11,244 nt of DNA from Dehalococcoidia bacterium CG2_30_46_9 (GCA_001873005.1 MNYE01000043.1:1-11244), one strand, 5' to 3'; numbered from the stretch's first letter, positions 1 through 5,650 are shown. Translations and numbers: made by a program. The notes: a model not told the origin generated them from the sequence alone.

Positions 1-413
1 GTATGATGAGCTGAAGCATCGCCTTTATGAGTGGTTATTTTGCTATCAGCCTCAGTTTCGCTGCAGACTGCACTATCCAGCACTGACAACGGATGCCTCG
101 CTACTACATCATGCCGGGCTACATTGAGATATTGAGAATGGTCGTCGCCTTCCAGTCCAGTCAGTGAACTATGAGCTTTCTCTGCTAACTGAGCAAGGCG
201 AGTTGCAGTTTCTCCTCTGGCTTTTTCCTCCCAAACTGTTCCTGTATCTCTATCCAATATCAGAGTATCAGTGGAATAATAAAGACGCCCTACTATTCCT
301 GCTGCTGGTCTGTTAGCAGCTAAACCTTGCTGAAGCAGCCCATATACTTCATTATCGCCAGTCTTGGCTCCTGCGGTGGTTAATAATTTCCCTTCGGTAT
401 CATATACTTTCAT
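1..413 (-). CDS. Phage tail-fibre-like structural protein, 3' part cut off by window edge
   Basis: The frame is open for 137 codons from an ATG at 411-413 to the window edge. The start overlaps the upstream gene's stop as TAATG, and GAGGAG lies five bases upstream of the ATG, so translation is probably coupled. The N-terminal part looks like short beta repeats. Residues around 80-105 carry HSSLTGLEGDDHSQYL followed by NVARHD and ARHPLSVLD. The HxxLTGLxxDDHxQYL pattern is a familiar spacer motif in tail fibres and other appendage proteins of many phages (from memory of such proteins). Position at the distal end of a run of small tail-type genes fits a fibre or receptor-binding component. The C-terminal domain that would show receptor specificity lies outside the window. 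Confidence is good that it is a real phage structural gene, moderate that it is a fibre. Confidence 0.75.
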   Translation of the reverse strand, partial: MKVYDTEGKLLTTAGAKTGDNEVYGLLQQGLAANRPAAGIVGRLYYSTDTLILDRDTGTVWEEKARGETATRLAQLAEKAHSSLTGLEGDDHSQYLNVARHDVVARHPLSVLDSAVCSETEADSKITTHKGDASAHH

Positions 414-736
414 TACAACTCCTCTACTCCTGATATTGTGTAATCAACCATAGTAGCATCGGTGGCAGAACCTTGGAGCTTGTCTCCTGCTTCCAGGGTA
501 AGTTCATCATCAACAACTAAAAGATAGCCAATGCCGAGAGATAGGTTCTTAGGAATGATGCGTCTGGCTGTGCCGCCTGAAGGTTCCAGATAAAGGTTTA
601 TCGTTTCAGCGATTGTGTTCAAGTTGACTACCTTTATGGTTTTGATAAGTGCTCTGGTGCTGGCAGGCACAATGTAAAGGGTTCCCGTGGTCGCTGGCAG
701 CTGCCCATCGGCTAAAGATTTTATGATTAAAGTCAT
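413..736 (-). CDS. Small phage structural (tail/appendage) protein, 107 aa
   Basis: No enzymatic motif is visible. The protein is rich in beta-forming residues and short turns: an N-terminal strand TLIIKSLADGQLP, then TRALIKTIKVVN, LYLEPSGG, RIIPKNLSLG, LEAGDKLQG and a C-terminal VDYTISGVEEL. This pattern (strand, Arg-Ile-Ile-Pro, 'LxaGD', 'YxISGVE') is one I associate with small beta-sandwich proteins of phage tail or head-decoration modules; that is recollection, not a search result. The ATG at 734-736 is preceded by GGGGGT about six bases upstream, and only one base separates it from the stop of the upstream gene. Its stop overlaps the start of the fibre-like gene. The tight packing argues for co-translation with its neighbours as one structural operon. 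Confidence 0.7.
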   Translation of the reverse strand: MTLIIKSLADGQLPATTGTLYIVPASTRALIKTIKVVNLNTIAETINLYLEPSGGTARRIIPKNLSLGIGYLLVVDDELTLEAGDKLQGSATDATMVDYTISGVEEL

Positions 737-737
737 A

Positions 738-1043
738 TTATACCCCCAGCCAGGCTAATATCCTGGCATAGCTGTCTTCTCCTGCAGTATAAACAGGGTC
801 AACACCAGTTCCCTGGGCAGTGAGAACAAGCCCTGAAGTTCCATCAGGCATCCTGGGCATACCGAAACGTCCGGACGCTATCTTTGCGGCGTCCAGGCTC
901 GGTATATCGGTGGCGGCCAGTGCCTTACACTTCCACAATGAAGTGGCATCGTCCCAGTAGAGGAAGTACTGGCTCCCGGGCAGGGGAACGCTGACATCGG
1001 CAAGGTCATCCAGGTTTGGGGGTGGTCTAAGTTCAGCTGTCAC
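738..1043 (-). CDS. Small tail-fibre-associated protein, 101 aa
   Basis: The start is GTG at 1041-1043, with AAGGAG seven bases upstream. The protein opens with LDDLADVSVPLPGSQYFLYWDD and continues with WKCKALAATDIPSLDAAKIASG and MPRMPDGTSGLVLTAQGTG. The 'DV.V..P...Q.L.WD...W' segment and the 'DIPSLDAAKI.SGRF..PRMP' segment resemble repeat units of phage tail fibres and collar or appendage proteins. There is no signal peptide, membrane span or catalytic motif. It lies between two other small structural genes in the same orientation with almost no intergenic space, so a role in the virion appendage is likely. The exact function cannot be assigned from sequence. Confidence 0.7.
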   Translation of the reverse strand: MTAELRPPPNLDDLADVSVPLPGSQYFLYWDDATSLWKCKALAATDIPSLDAAKIASGRFGMPRMPDGTSGLVLTAQGTGVDPVYTAGEDSYARILAWLGV

Positions 1044-1055
1044 TTTGCGACTCCT

Positions 1056-1532
1056 TCATCCTTTAGTCGCAGCGCGGACCATTGCGGTTGCACCGGCTGG
1101 ACAACCGACGTAAAAGCGCTTCAGTTTGTGCGTCTCAAATTTTATGTGACAGGATTCAGTCGGGTTCAGGATAGTCTTACCACTATTCCTTTCATTCCAT
1201 TCTATCCACAGGATACCGGGACTCCCCGGGGGACTCCCCGGGGGTGGACCGTCATTCCTTAGCGAAATTGATTGGGCTGGCGGTTCCACATTGAGTTCGT
1301 GAGATGGGAAGGGAGAGGTGGCAAGGACATCAAAGTTTTGTATGGTTCCCCGGGATTCCCTATCTTCAAGGTATTTTCGTATTTTTGCTGCTTGAGCGTT
1401 AATGGAGGTGAGCATAAGGAACGACATGAAGCTATCGTAGTTCTCGATGTTAGCTGGAGCACCCAGGTGGTCAACTATCTCTACTTTGGGCTTGGTCAAC
1501 TCCCGTATTTGTTTTTCTATTCCTTCATTCAT
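1056..1532 (-). CDS. Probable phage structural protein with Gly/Pro-rich repeat
   Basis: I take the ATG at 1530-1532 as the start (158 aa). The reading frame stays open to a TTG at 1601, but that TTG has no ribosome site. The N-terminal half is helical and charged (MNEGIEKQIRELTKPKVEI, later INAQAAKIRKYLEDRESRG). The middle has a short PPPGSPPGSPG linker made by a 12-bp tandem duplication. The C-terminal half is beta-rich, with ILWIEWNERNSG and a final FYVGCPAGATAMVRAA. This helix, Pro/Gly linker, beta-domain layout suits a tail or base-plate connector, but I do not recognise the family. Its stop overlaps a downstream ATGA and the next gene follows closely. The only good Shine-Dalgarno lies about 57 bases upstream of this ATG, with a long hairpin between them. 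Confidence 0.6.
   Translation of the reverse strand: MNEGIEKQIRELTKPKVEIVDHLGAPANIENYDSFMSFLMLTSINAQAAKIRKYLEDRESRGTIQNFDVLATSPFPSHELNVEPPAQSISLRNDGPPPGSPPGSPGILWIEWNERNSGKTILNPTESCHIKFETHKLKRFYVGCPAGATAMVRAATKG
1213..1243. repeat. 12-bp tandem repeat encoding Gly-Ser-Pro-Pro
   Basis: Two back-to-back copies of GGGACTCCCCGG plus flanking partial units sit inside the structural gene above. On the coding strand they specify the PPPGSPPGSPG linker. The repeat is also self-complementary (CCGGG/CCCGG), so the mRNA here can fold tightly, and unit number is likely to vary by slippage. Confidence 0.6.
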
Positions 1533-1541
1533 AAAAGTTAG

Positions 1542-1583
1542 GCGAAGGAGACTGTCGCTTTTAAGCGACAGAGGAATTCGCCA
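1542..1583. promoter_or_regulatory. Long hairpin between a Shine-Dalgarno and the distal ATG
   Basis: The core is the 20-nt palindrome CTGTCGCTTTTAAGCGACAG at 1552-1571 (9-bp arms, TT loop). Outer arms GGCGAA (1541-1546) and TTCGCC (1577-1582) extend it, with a small internal loop between. On the minus strand the order is AAAGGAGG, then this hairpin, then TAACTTTT and ATG at 1532. Folding would place the ribosome site about 11 bases from the start codon. Confidence 0.5.
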
Positions 1584-1605
1584 ATCCTCCTTTCTTTTCA
1601 AAGAC

Positions 1606-1635
1606 TTGGCATATAGAATAATATTGACGTATTAT
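1606..1635 (+). promoter_or_regulatory. Possible promoter for the homing endonuclease gene
   Basis: TTGGCA at 1606-1611 and TATTAT at 1630-1635 are separated by 18 bases. Transcription would start at or very near the ATG at 1642, and no Shine-Dalgarno is seen before it. That would give a leaderless mRNA. The match is moderate in an AT-rich stretch, so chance is a real alternative. Confidence 0.3.
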
Positions 1636-1641
1636 TAAAGT

Positions 1642-2106
1642 ATGGATGCTATACAAGAGACCATACAACCAAGTTTGGAATACTTTGCTGGTCACTTTGA
1701 TGGTGAGGGTTGTATTTATATGCGGATGCGACCAGAGTCCCAGCGTGCCCGTTTGTCCATCACGATTACAGCAGGCTTTAAACCCATCCTTGACGCTTAT
1801 CAACGCCAGTTTGGCGGACAGGTAACCAAAAGCACAATGAGTGTTAATATGCAACTTTGGCGATGGACACTTTCCAGTCTGCCAGAAGTTGCGAAGTTCC
1901 TCTCCACCCTGTTGCCATTTTTGTGGGAAAAACGGGGGGAAGCGGAAATTGCACTTACCTATTTGCAAGTAAGGCTTCAATATGCACTGAGAGGTGGGAA
2001 TGGACGTGGCAGTAAGAGTGAAGTCTCTATTATGTTGGATACCTTGAGTCAATCTACTCTCCATAGTTTACGTTCCCCCTCTAACGTGCTTCTCGCCCGC
2101 CCTTAG
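1642..2106 (+). CDS. LAGLIDADG homing endonuclease, single-motif, 154 aa
   Basis: Residues 12-23 read LEYFAGHFDGEG, a clear version of the LAGLIDADG helix, with Asp20 as the expected metal-binding acidic residue. This is followed by GCIYMRMR, LSITITAGFKPILDAYQRQFGG and a basic/aromatic segment LWRWTLSS, the usual beta-beta-alpha order of this nuclease fold. One motif in about 150 residues implies the enzyme works as a homodimer on a long near-palindromic target. Such enzymes cut alleles lacking the gene and so copy themselves by repair. It lies on the strand opposite to every neighbouring structural gene, between two of them rather than inside a gene. It therefore looks like a free-standing mobile gene, not an intron or intein. 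No good ribosome site precedes the ATG. The C-terminal 30 residues are low in structure and poorly conserved-looking. Confidence 0.85.
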   Translation: MDAIQETIQPSLEYFAGHFDGEGCIYMRMRPESQRARLSITITAGFKPILDAYQRQFGGQVTKSTMSVNMQLWRWTLSSLPEVAKFLSTLLPFLWEKRGEAEIALTYLQVRLQYALRGGNGRGSKSEVSIMLDTLSQSTLHSLRSPSNVLLARP

Positions 2107-2126
2107 TGGGGTTGGGCAGGGAAAAG

Positions 2127-2146
2127 CTGTCTGCTTTAGCTGACAG
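2127..2146. terminator. Hairpin between the endonuclease gene and the membrane-protein gene
   Basis: CTGTCTGCTTTAGCTGACAG forms a stem CTGTC/GACAG plus GCT/AGC with one mismatch. On the minus strand it is followed by CTTTTCCC, so it may weakly terminate transcription from the membrane-protein gene ending at 2161. On the plus strand it follows the endonuclease stop by 20 bases. It shares 14 of 20 positions, including both outer 5-bp arms, with the palindrome at 1552-1571. Confidence 0.4.
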
Positions 2147-2160
2147 TGGTTTACTCGATA

Positions 2161-2526
2161 TCATGGCAGCTGCAGAGATTCCCTGGTAATAATAAATTTT
2201 ATCGGGACCATATGTTCATAGTCCCACTGGATCTCACGAATTTCCGTATTTTTGTATCGGACTAGACCCGCGTCAGATGCTTCAGTAGGCGCCGCCTTCT
2301 TCTCTCCCGGGTTGATGCCCCCCTGTAGCTGTGGCATCCTAGTGGTGCCTCGTGACCGTCTGGTTAAAAGGAAGGCACCAAAAACAATACCGCCTAATAG
2401 CAGGCATCCCACAACAATCCGGCTGTTTCGAGGGCGACTGTCATAAGAGGTGGCAGCAGGTGCTGCCTCCCGTTGGCTAACTTTAGGTGGGTCCGCCTTG
2501 ATGATTATTGGCTGAGTGCTAACCAC
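2161..2526 (-). CDS. Single-pass membrane protein of unknown function, 121 aa
   Basis: I do not recognise the family. The GTG start at 2524-2526 has AGGAGA about seven bases upstream. Residues 1-35 are polar and proline-rich. Residues about 37-54 (IVVGCLLLGGIVFGAFLL) form one confident membrane span, flanked by Arg before and RRSRG after. The C-terminal 60 residues are soluble, ending in EIREIQWDYEHMVPIKFIITRE. With no signal-peptidase site visible, either a short cytoplasmic N-terminus with an external C-domain or the reverse is possible; the basic cluster after the span favours a cytoplasmic C-terminus. It is the first gene behind a near-consensus promoter and heads the structural operon. 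A role in virion assembly at the membrane, or in lysis as a spanin- or holin-like helper, would be guesswork. Confidence 0.65.
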   Translation of the reverse strand: MVSTQPIIIKADPPKVSQREAAPAATSYDSRPRNSRIVVGCLLLGGIVFGAFLLTRRSRGTTRMPQLQGGINPGEKKAAPTEASDAGLVRYKNTEIREIQWDYEHMVPIKFIITRESLQLP

Positions 2527-2544
2527 TTTCTCTCCTATAATGTC

Positions 2545-2573
2545 ATTTTACCTTTGAGATTGTTGCCTGTCAA
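2545..2573 (-). promoter_or_regulatory. Sigma70-type promoter of the structural operon
   Basis: On the minus strand TTGACA (2568-2573), a 17-base spacer and TAAAAT (2545-2550) give a near-consensus promoter. The expected start is near 2537, eleven bases before the GTG of the membrane-protein gene. It lies immediately after a strong terminator, marking an operon boundary. Confidence 0.7.
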
Positions 2574-2583
2574 ACTCAAAGGG

Positions 2584-2616
2584 CAAAAAAATAGGTCACC
2601 CCGCGGGGTGACCTAT
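2584..2616 (-). terminator. Strong intrinsic terminator
   Basis: A perfect 26-nt palindrome at 2591-2616 (arms ATAGGTCACCCC/GGGGTGACCTAT around GC) is followed on the minus strand by seven T's (2585-2591). It ends transcription of the gene at 2629-3099. Confidence 0.85.
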
Positions 2617-2628
2617 TAATCTGACTTC

Positions 2629-3099
2629 TTAGACCGGCAAGCCCAGTTGCTTCGGAGTTCGAGCTTCCGCCTCTACTTTAGCCTGTGCCTTCCCTGCTCT
2701 TCGCCTTTCCTGCCCTACTTTGGCTCTTCGGTCCCAAATCCATTGTTTTAACTCCCGGAGTGACCTCATTTCGTCATCATTGAGCGAATCTACTCTAATA
2801 TCCTCCGGGATTTCTGTGCCCTTATTTCGGGATACGACCTTCCCTGCGATATACAGGTAAATTCGTGTCCATTCGCTATCCATGGGATTTGTCAGGCTGG
2901 CGGTAAAGAGGTAGGCACAAGCCTCAGCGTCGGTGCCTGTTTCTTCCCCTGTCATTAGCTGGACAAGCCTTTCCATCTGTATCGCCCCTTTAATCCAGTC
3001 CGGCAAACTATCTCCCCAGCCGCCGGGCATTACAATAATAGGGTCCATCAGAGCACCAACCAGGTTGTCTATCTGCTTGTCTACTATTCGGTTGTGCAA
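2629..3099 (-). CDS. Hypothetical phage protein, 156 aa
   Basis: I do not recognise the family. A TTG start at 3097-3099 is chosen because AAAGGAGGTGA lies ten bases upstream; the nearer GTG in the same stretch runs into a stop within nine codons. The protein is acidic and globular in residues 1-115, with conserved-looking GGWGDSLPDWIKGAI, ACAYLFTASLTNPMDSEWTRIYLY and LRELKQWIWDRRAK. A basic, helical tail follows (QERRRAGKAQAKVEAEA), the sort of tail that often binds nucleic acid. It has no membrane span and no catalytic signature. It lies upstream of the structural operon and ends just before a strong terminator. A DNA-packaging, accessory or regulatory role is possible, but nothing in the sequence decides. 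Confidence 0.65.
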   Translation of the reverse strand: MHNRIVDKQIDNLVGALMDPIIVMPGGWGDSLPDWIKGAIQMERLVQLMTGEETGTDAEACAYLFTASLTNPMDSEWTRIYLYIAGKVVSRNKGTEIPEDIRVDSLNDDEMRSLRELKQWIWDRRAKVGQERRRAGKAQAKVEAEARTPKQLGLPV

Positions 3100-3130
3100 T
3101 ACGTTATCACCTCCTTTCTTTGAGATTTTT

Positions 3131-3155
3131 GGGCATAGTTACCCTACCAATTCCG
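3131..3155. repeat. Conserved 25-nt upstream element, copy 1
   Basis: This sequence matches the copy at 3626-3650 in 22 of 25 positions. Read on the minus strand, its core TAGGGTAACTATGCCC lies about 20 bases before the Shine-Dalgarno of the 2629-3099 gene. GGGTA/TGCCC can pair with one G-U to form a 5-bp mini-hairpin. Phage promoter element, operator or RNA processing site are all possible. Confidence 0.6.
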
Positions 3156-3165
3156 GGGGAATCCT

Positions 3166-3609
3166 TTACTTCGCAGCTCTTATCTCAAGGCACTGGTAGC
3201 CGCCGCGATAGTATTTATCAACTGGCTCACTCCGAAAGCCGTTCCAGAAATCAAGCAGGTAATATGGCTTGCCATTTGTATATTGCTCCCGCACGTGATA
3301 CAGGAATTTAAGATGCAGGACTCTTACCTGTGCTTTGGTCCCCCACAGAACGAAGGCACTATCATCAAACCACTGCACCTGAAGCCTTTTAAGCCTCAAA
3401 TCCTGATACCACCAATAGTCGCAATACTGGCTTACCAGGATATCCTTCCCCTCAAGCTGGAGTAGAATTTCCTTTAGCTTCTTTATGGCTGCTTTATTCC
3501 TCTTCCGTAGAGGTATTTCAGCGCTTTTCGTTCCCAGCCTGACAGTGGTCGTTTTCTCTATCTGGTAGTCCTGTTTTTCCCCACTATCGAGTAAACTGAG
3601 CTGCCCCAA
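3166..3609 (-). CDS. Hypothetical phage protein, 147 aa
   Basis: I do not recognise the family. The TTG at 3607-3609 is five bases after AAAGGAGG and is the only plausible start. The sequence is basic and aromatic-rich: RLGTKSAEIPLRKRNKAAIKKLKEILLQLEG, then QYCDYWWYQDLRLKRLQVQWFDDSAF, LHLKFLYHVREQ and YLLDFWNGFR. The Lys/Arg-rich helix near residues 35-53, followed by alternating aromatic strands, could be a small nucleic-acid-binding fold, but this is inference from composition only. It has no signal peptide or membrane span. The gene is in the middle of a run of short same-strand genes, and the conserved 25-nt element lies just upstream of its ribosome site. Confidence 0.6.
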   Translation of the reverse strand: MGQLSLLDSGEKQDYQIEKTTTVRLGTKSAEIPLRKRNKAAIKKLKEILLQLEGKDILVSQYCDYWWYQDLRLKRLQVQWFDDSAFVLWGTKAQVRVLHLKFLYHVREQYTNGKPYYLLDFWNGFRSEPVDKYYRGGYQCLEIRAAK

Positions 3610-3625
3610 TTTGTCCTCCTTTCCA

Positions 3626-3650
3626 GGGCATAGTTACCCTATCGATTTCG
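3626..3650. repeat. Conserved 25-nt upstream element, copy 2
   Basis: This is the second copy of the element at 3131-3155, identical except at three positions. On the minus strand it sits directly before the Shine-Dalgarno of the 3166-3609 gene (core to AAAGGAGG about three bases). The two copies are in the same orientation relative to the gene they precede, which argues for a regulatory role rather than chance. Confidence 0.6.
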
Positions 3651-3672
3651 ACCTTTCAGGCTAGATTAACGC

Positions 3673-3870
3673 CTAGCCAGCGTTCTCCTTCTTATACATA
3701 TCAGATAAATCTAGTCCAATAATTGCTTGTCTTTTACTCCACAAACCATCGCTAATAAAGTCAATTACCTGGGCACTAATACCAGCAAGGTGAAGCGTTA
3801 CTAAAATGATTTCCCGGTGGTCTTCCTGATAAAATGCTTTTAGCTTTGCCACTTCTTTTCTGTTGTTCAT
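3673..3870 (-). CDS. Small hypothetical protein, 65 aa
   Basis: The ATG at 3868-3870 has GGAAG about nine bases upstream. The product is 65 residues and mostly helical: RKEVAKLKAFYQEDHREIILVTLHLAGISAQVIDFISDGLWSK, interrupted only near the Gly/Ser. The segment HLAGISAQVIDFISDGLWSKRQAIIGL has the spacing of a helix-turn-helix (an Ala-Gly-Ile-Ser turn followed by a helix), so a tiny DNA-binding protein is possible, though the motif is not strong. No homologue comes to mind. It lies between the 3902-3943 terminator and the next gene, in a block of short same-strand genes. Confidence 0.5.
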   Translation of the reverse strand: MNNRKEVAKLKAFYQEDHREIILVTLHLAGISAQVIDFISDGLWSKRQAIIGLDLSDMYKKENAG

Positions 3871-3901
3871 CCTTTCACTTCCTTTCTATCTGAATTTGGG
3901 C

Positions 3902-3943
3902 AAAAAGAGAGGGTAGGGTTTCCGTTCATTTTCCCTACCCTCT
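3902..3943 (-). terminator. Intrinsic terminator
   Basis: Arms AGAGGGTAGGG (3908-3918) and CCCTACCCTCT (3933-3943) pair perfectly over 11 bp around a 14-base loop. They are followed on the minus strand by CTTTTTG. The next gene starts only about 30 bases further on, leaving no room for a separate promoter. Confidence 0.8.
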
Positions 3944-3965
3944 AACCTTTCCCTTTATGACTTAT

Positions 3966-4157
3966 TCACTTATTGCCGTTGTGTTTATTAAGTTCGGTAA
4001 GCACCATCTGGGCAATCTTTGCTGTGTCATCGCCATCCAGGGGTTCGTCTTTCCAAAGGTAGGCAATTGAGTCAACAAATCGGCTTACCTCTATCCTCAA
4101 GTTTTCATCCTTGAGGATTTGCAGGACTTCGGCACTGTTTAATAGCCTCTTTGCCAT
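3966..4157 (-). CDS. Small hypothetical protein, 63 aa
   Basis: AAGGAGG lies four bases before the ATG at 4155-4157, so translation start is clear. The protein is helical and acidic (LLNSAEVLQILKDENLRIEVSRFVDSIAYLWKDEPLDGDDTAKIAQMVLTELNKH). No domain or catalytic motif is recognised. It could be a small regulatory or adaptor protein of the early/middle region. It is bracketed by tandem terminators upstream and a further terminator downstream, so its expression probably depends on read-through. Confidence 0.55.
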   Translation of the reverse strand: MAKRLLNSAEVLQILKDENLRIEVSRFVDSIAYLWKDEPLDGDDTAKIAQMVLTELNKHNGNK

Positions 4158-4185
4158 ACAACCTCCTTAAGGGGTGATTTTAGGC

Positions 4186-4228
4186 ACAAAAAGAGGGGTG
4201 CAAATCCCCACTTCGGGGACTTACACCC
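4186..4228 (-). terminator. Intrinsic terminator, second of a tandem pair
   Basis: Arms at 4196-4209 and 4215-4228 enclose a five-base loop. In minus-strand RNA all 14 pairs form, two of them G-U; in plus-strand RNA the same positions are C-A and A-C mismatches. That is direct evidence the hairpin is selected on the minus strand. CTCTTTTTGTG follows. Confidence 0.8.
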
Positions 4229-4238
4229 TTCCAAAAAG

Positions 4239-4273
4239 ACAAAAAGAGGGGACTATTCCACCCCTCTTTTTGT
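4239..4273. terminator. Intrinsic terminator, first of a tandem pair
   Basis: A perfect 13-bp stem (ACAAAAAGAGGGG / CCCCTCTTTTTGT, loop nine bases) lies 26 bases after the clamp gene stop. T-rich sequence follows on both strands, so it can act in both directions. On the minus strand a second T-run (CTTTTTGG) follows. Confidence 0.8.
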
Positions 4274-4299
4274 GTGGCTCTGTTTTTTCGGCTGTTGCG

Positions 4300-5538
4300 T
4301 TAGGCTACGGCTACTTTTGTCTTTCGGCTTCGCTGTCGCTTCGGCTTCGGTGCATCGGCTTCGGCTATCGCTTCGGCTTCGGCTATCACATCGGCTTCGG
4401 CTATCGCATCGGCTTCGGCTATCGCATCGGCTTCGGCTAGCACATCGGCTTCTGCTTTCGCTTTTGCCTTCGGTGCTTCGGCTAGGATAGGCATTACCAG
4501 ACAGCGATAACCGTTGGAGCTAAAGAGTATCGGTGAGTTGGCGTTTGCTATCTTGACTTCGGCTATTCCCCCACAGGCTTTCAAGGCTTGGAGTAAGTAT
4601 TTACCGTTGACTGCTATTTTACCCTCTCCGCTTGCTTCCGCTTCAATTACCGCCTTGCCTCTATCCTCTTTAGCCTCTATGGTAACCGTGCCTTCGCTAA
4701 TCGCTAGCGTCAAAGGTCGGTATAGTGGTTTGGTATCATCATCATACCAAGAGGACAAAAGGCTTTGGCTTGCCTTCATCATCGCTTTAGTGTCAAAGCT
4801 AGCAGTAGCTACAAACTCGCTAGGTATAACCTTTTCATAATCAGGATACTCACCATCTTGACTATAGAATTTATACCTAATCAGTTCGGTATCAATGATG
4901 AGTAGTTTAGTAACTAAACCGCCTTCCTCATCAGCTTTCGTCTCAAAGCTAACCTTTACTCTTTTGGCTTTGCGTAAAGCTGGAATTAAGCCTTTCAATT
5001 CACTTGCGTAAATCAAGGCTTCAGCTTCACCAGCCTCAAAGTTAAGGCTAACTTCAGCTAGTTTGTAGCCATCGCAAGCTGTCAAGGTCAGCTTGCCTTC
5101 CTTTTGAAGAAAGTGAACCGTTTGTAAGACTGCTCTCGCTTCCTCAATTGAGGCAAAGCCTACCACCCTTGATAGGGCGTCAGCTAGCTCAACACTACCG
5201 AGATTAGGCGTAACAGCGTTAGAGGGAGACACTTGGACTTGGTTGAAGGTCATAGGCATTTTATCCGTTATCCAAGCCTCATCGGGTAAATAGCCTTGAT
5301 GATTACCGCAAACTACCTTAACACCTTTAGCACCGTTGCTAGCAGGGACAACCTTGACTATGTTACTACCTGCTAGAGCTTTAAGATAGGCTAGTAAACC
5401 TCTCTTGCCTAGAGTGATGTCGTCGTTAAACAACAACACTCTTTCAGCTTGCACTCTTGCCAAAGCGTCAACGAGTTGTGCTTTATGAGCTACAAAGCCT
5501 TCACCTGAACGCTTGCCTACTATATTCACTTGCTCCAA
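4300..5538 (-). CDS. dnaN: DNA polymerase III beta (sliding clamp)-like protein with repeat tail
   Basis: This is a phage-encoded homologue of the bacterial sliding clamp, which encircles DNA and tethers polymerase. The TTG start (5536-5538) has GGGGGTGAT six bases upstream. Residues about 115-239 match clamp domain 2, with LTACDGYKLAEVSL and ending YPDYEKVIP, the classic clamp signature. Residues 240-352 match domain 3: PLTLAISEGTVTIEA, KIAVNGKYLLQALKA, SPILF and the terminal VMPIL. Residues 1-114 should be domain 1 but are short and poorly recognisable. Standard clamps end at VMPM-R-L near 370 residues. This one continues 60 residues as six AEADAI-like hexapeptides (362-397) and a basic PKPKRQRSRKTK end. 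It follows the sigma-like gene after a 147-base gap holding two hairpins, and tandem terminators close the unit. Confidence 0.85.
   Translation of the reverse strand: MEQVNIVGKRSGEGFVAHKAQLVDALARVQAERVLLFNDDITLGKRGLLAYLKALAGSNIVKVVPASNGAKGVKVVCGNHQGYLPDEAWITDKMPMTFNQVQVSPSNAVTPNLGSVELADALSRVVGFASIEEARAVLQTVHFLQKEGKLTLTACDGYKLAEVSLNFEAGEAEALIYASELKGLIPALRKAKRVKVSFETKADEEGGLVTKLLIIDTELIRYKFYSQDGEYPDYEKVIPSEFVATASFDTKAMMKASQSLLSSWYDDDTKPLYRPLTLAISEGTVTIEAKEDRGKAVIEAEASGEGKIAVNGKYLLQALKACGGIAEVKIANANSPILFSSNGYRCLVMPILAEAPKAKAKAEADVLAEADAIAEADAIAEADVIAEAEAIAEADAPKPKRQRSRKTKVAVA
4348..4455 (-). repeat. Six 18-bp coding repeats in the clamp C-terminal tail
   Basis: Six consecutive 18-bp units (consensus on the coding strand GCCGAAGCCGATGCGATA) encode AEADVL, AEADAI, AEADAI, AEADVI, AEAEAI and AEADAP. 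The near identity at DNA level points to recent expansion by slippage or unequal recombination. The array also leaves long spurious open frames on the plus strand. Confidence 0.85.
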
Positions 5539-5562
5539 TCTATCACCCCCTTTTGTTTATTT

Positions 5563-5586
5563 GCCTAACCGAGCCTTTGGCTAGGC
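5563..5586 (-). promoter_or_regulatory. Hairpin in front of the clamp gene
   Basis: On the minus strand GCCTAGCC and GGTTAGGC form an 8-bp stem (one G-U that would be A-C on the other strand) around AAAGGCTC. It lies 20-some bases before the clamp ribosome site, followed by AAATAAACAAAA. It could be an attenuator, an mRNA-stabilising hairpin or a processing site. Confidence 0.4.
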
Positions 5587-5650
5587 ATTGACTAGAGCGT
5601 GGTAATAATTGAAACTGTAAAGCTACTCGCAATCTGCAACCGCTAGCATT

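Noticed and set aside
1533..1601. TTG start at 1601 for the structural protein gene (adds 23 residues)
   Set aside because: No ribosome site lies upstream of this TTG, and the added segment is encoded by the Shine-Dalgarno and hairpin sequence.
1561..2064. A 167-codon minus-strand frame opposite the homing endonuclease
   Set aside because: The plus-strand frame carries a clear LAGLIDADG motif; the minus frame has no motif and no ribosome site.
4174..4490. Two plus-strand open frames of 72-88 codons with RLRLSHRLRL-like or GFGYRIGFGY-like repeats
   Set aside because: They are shadows of the 18-bp repeats on the opposite strand of the clamp gene and start inside a terminator; no ribosome site.
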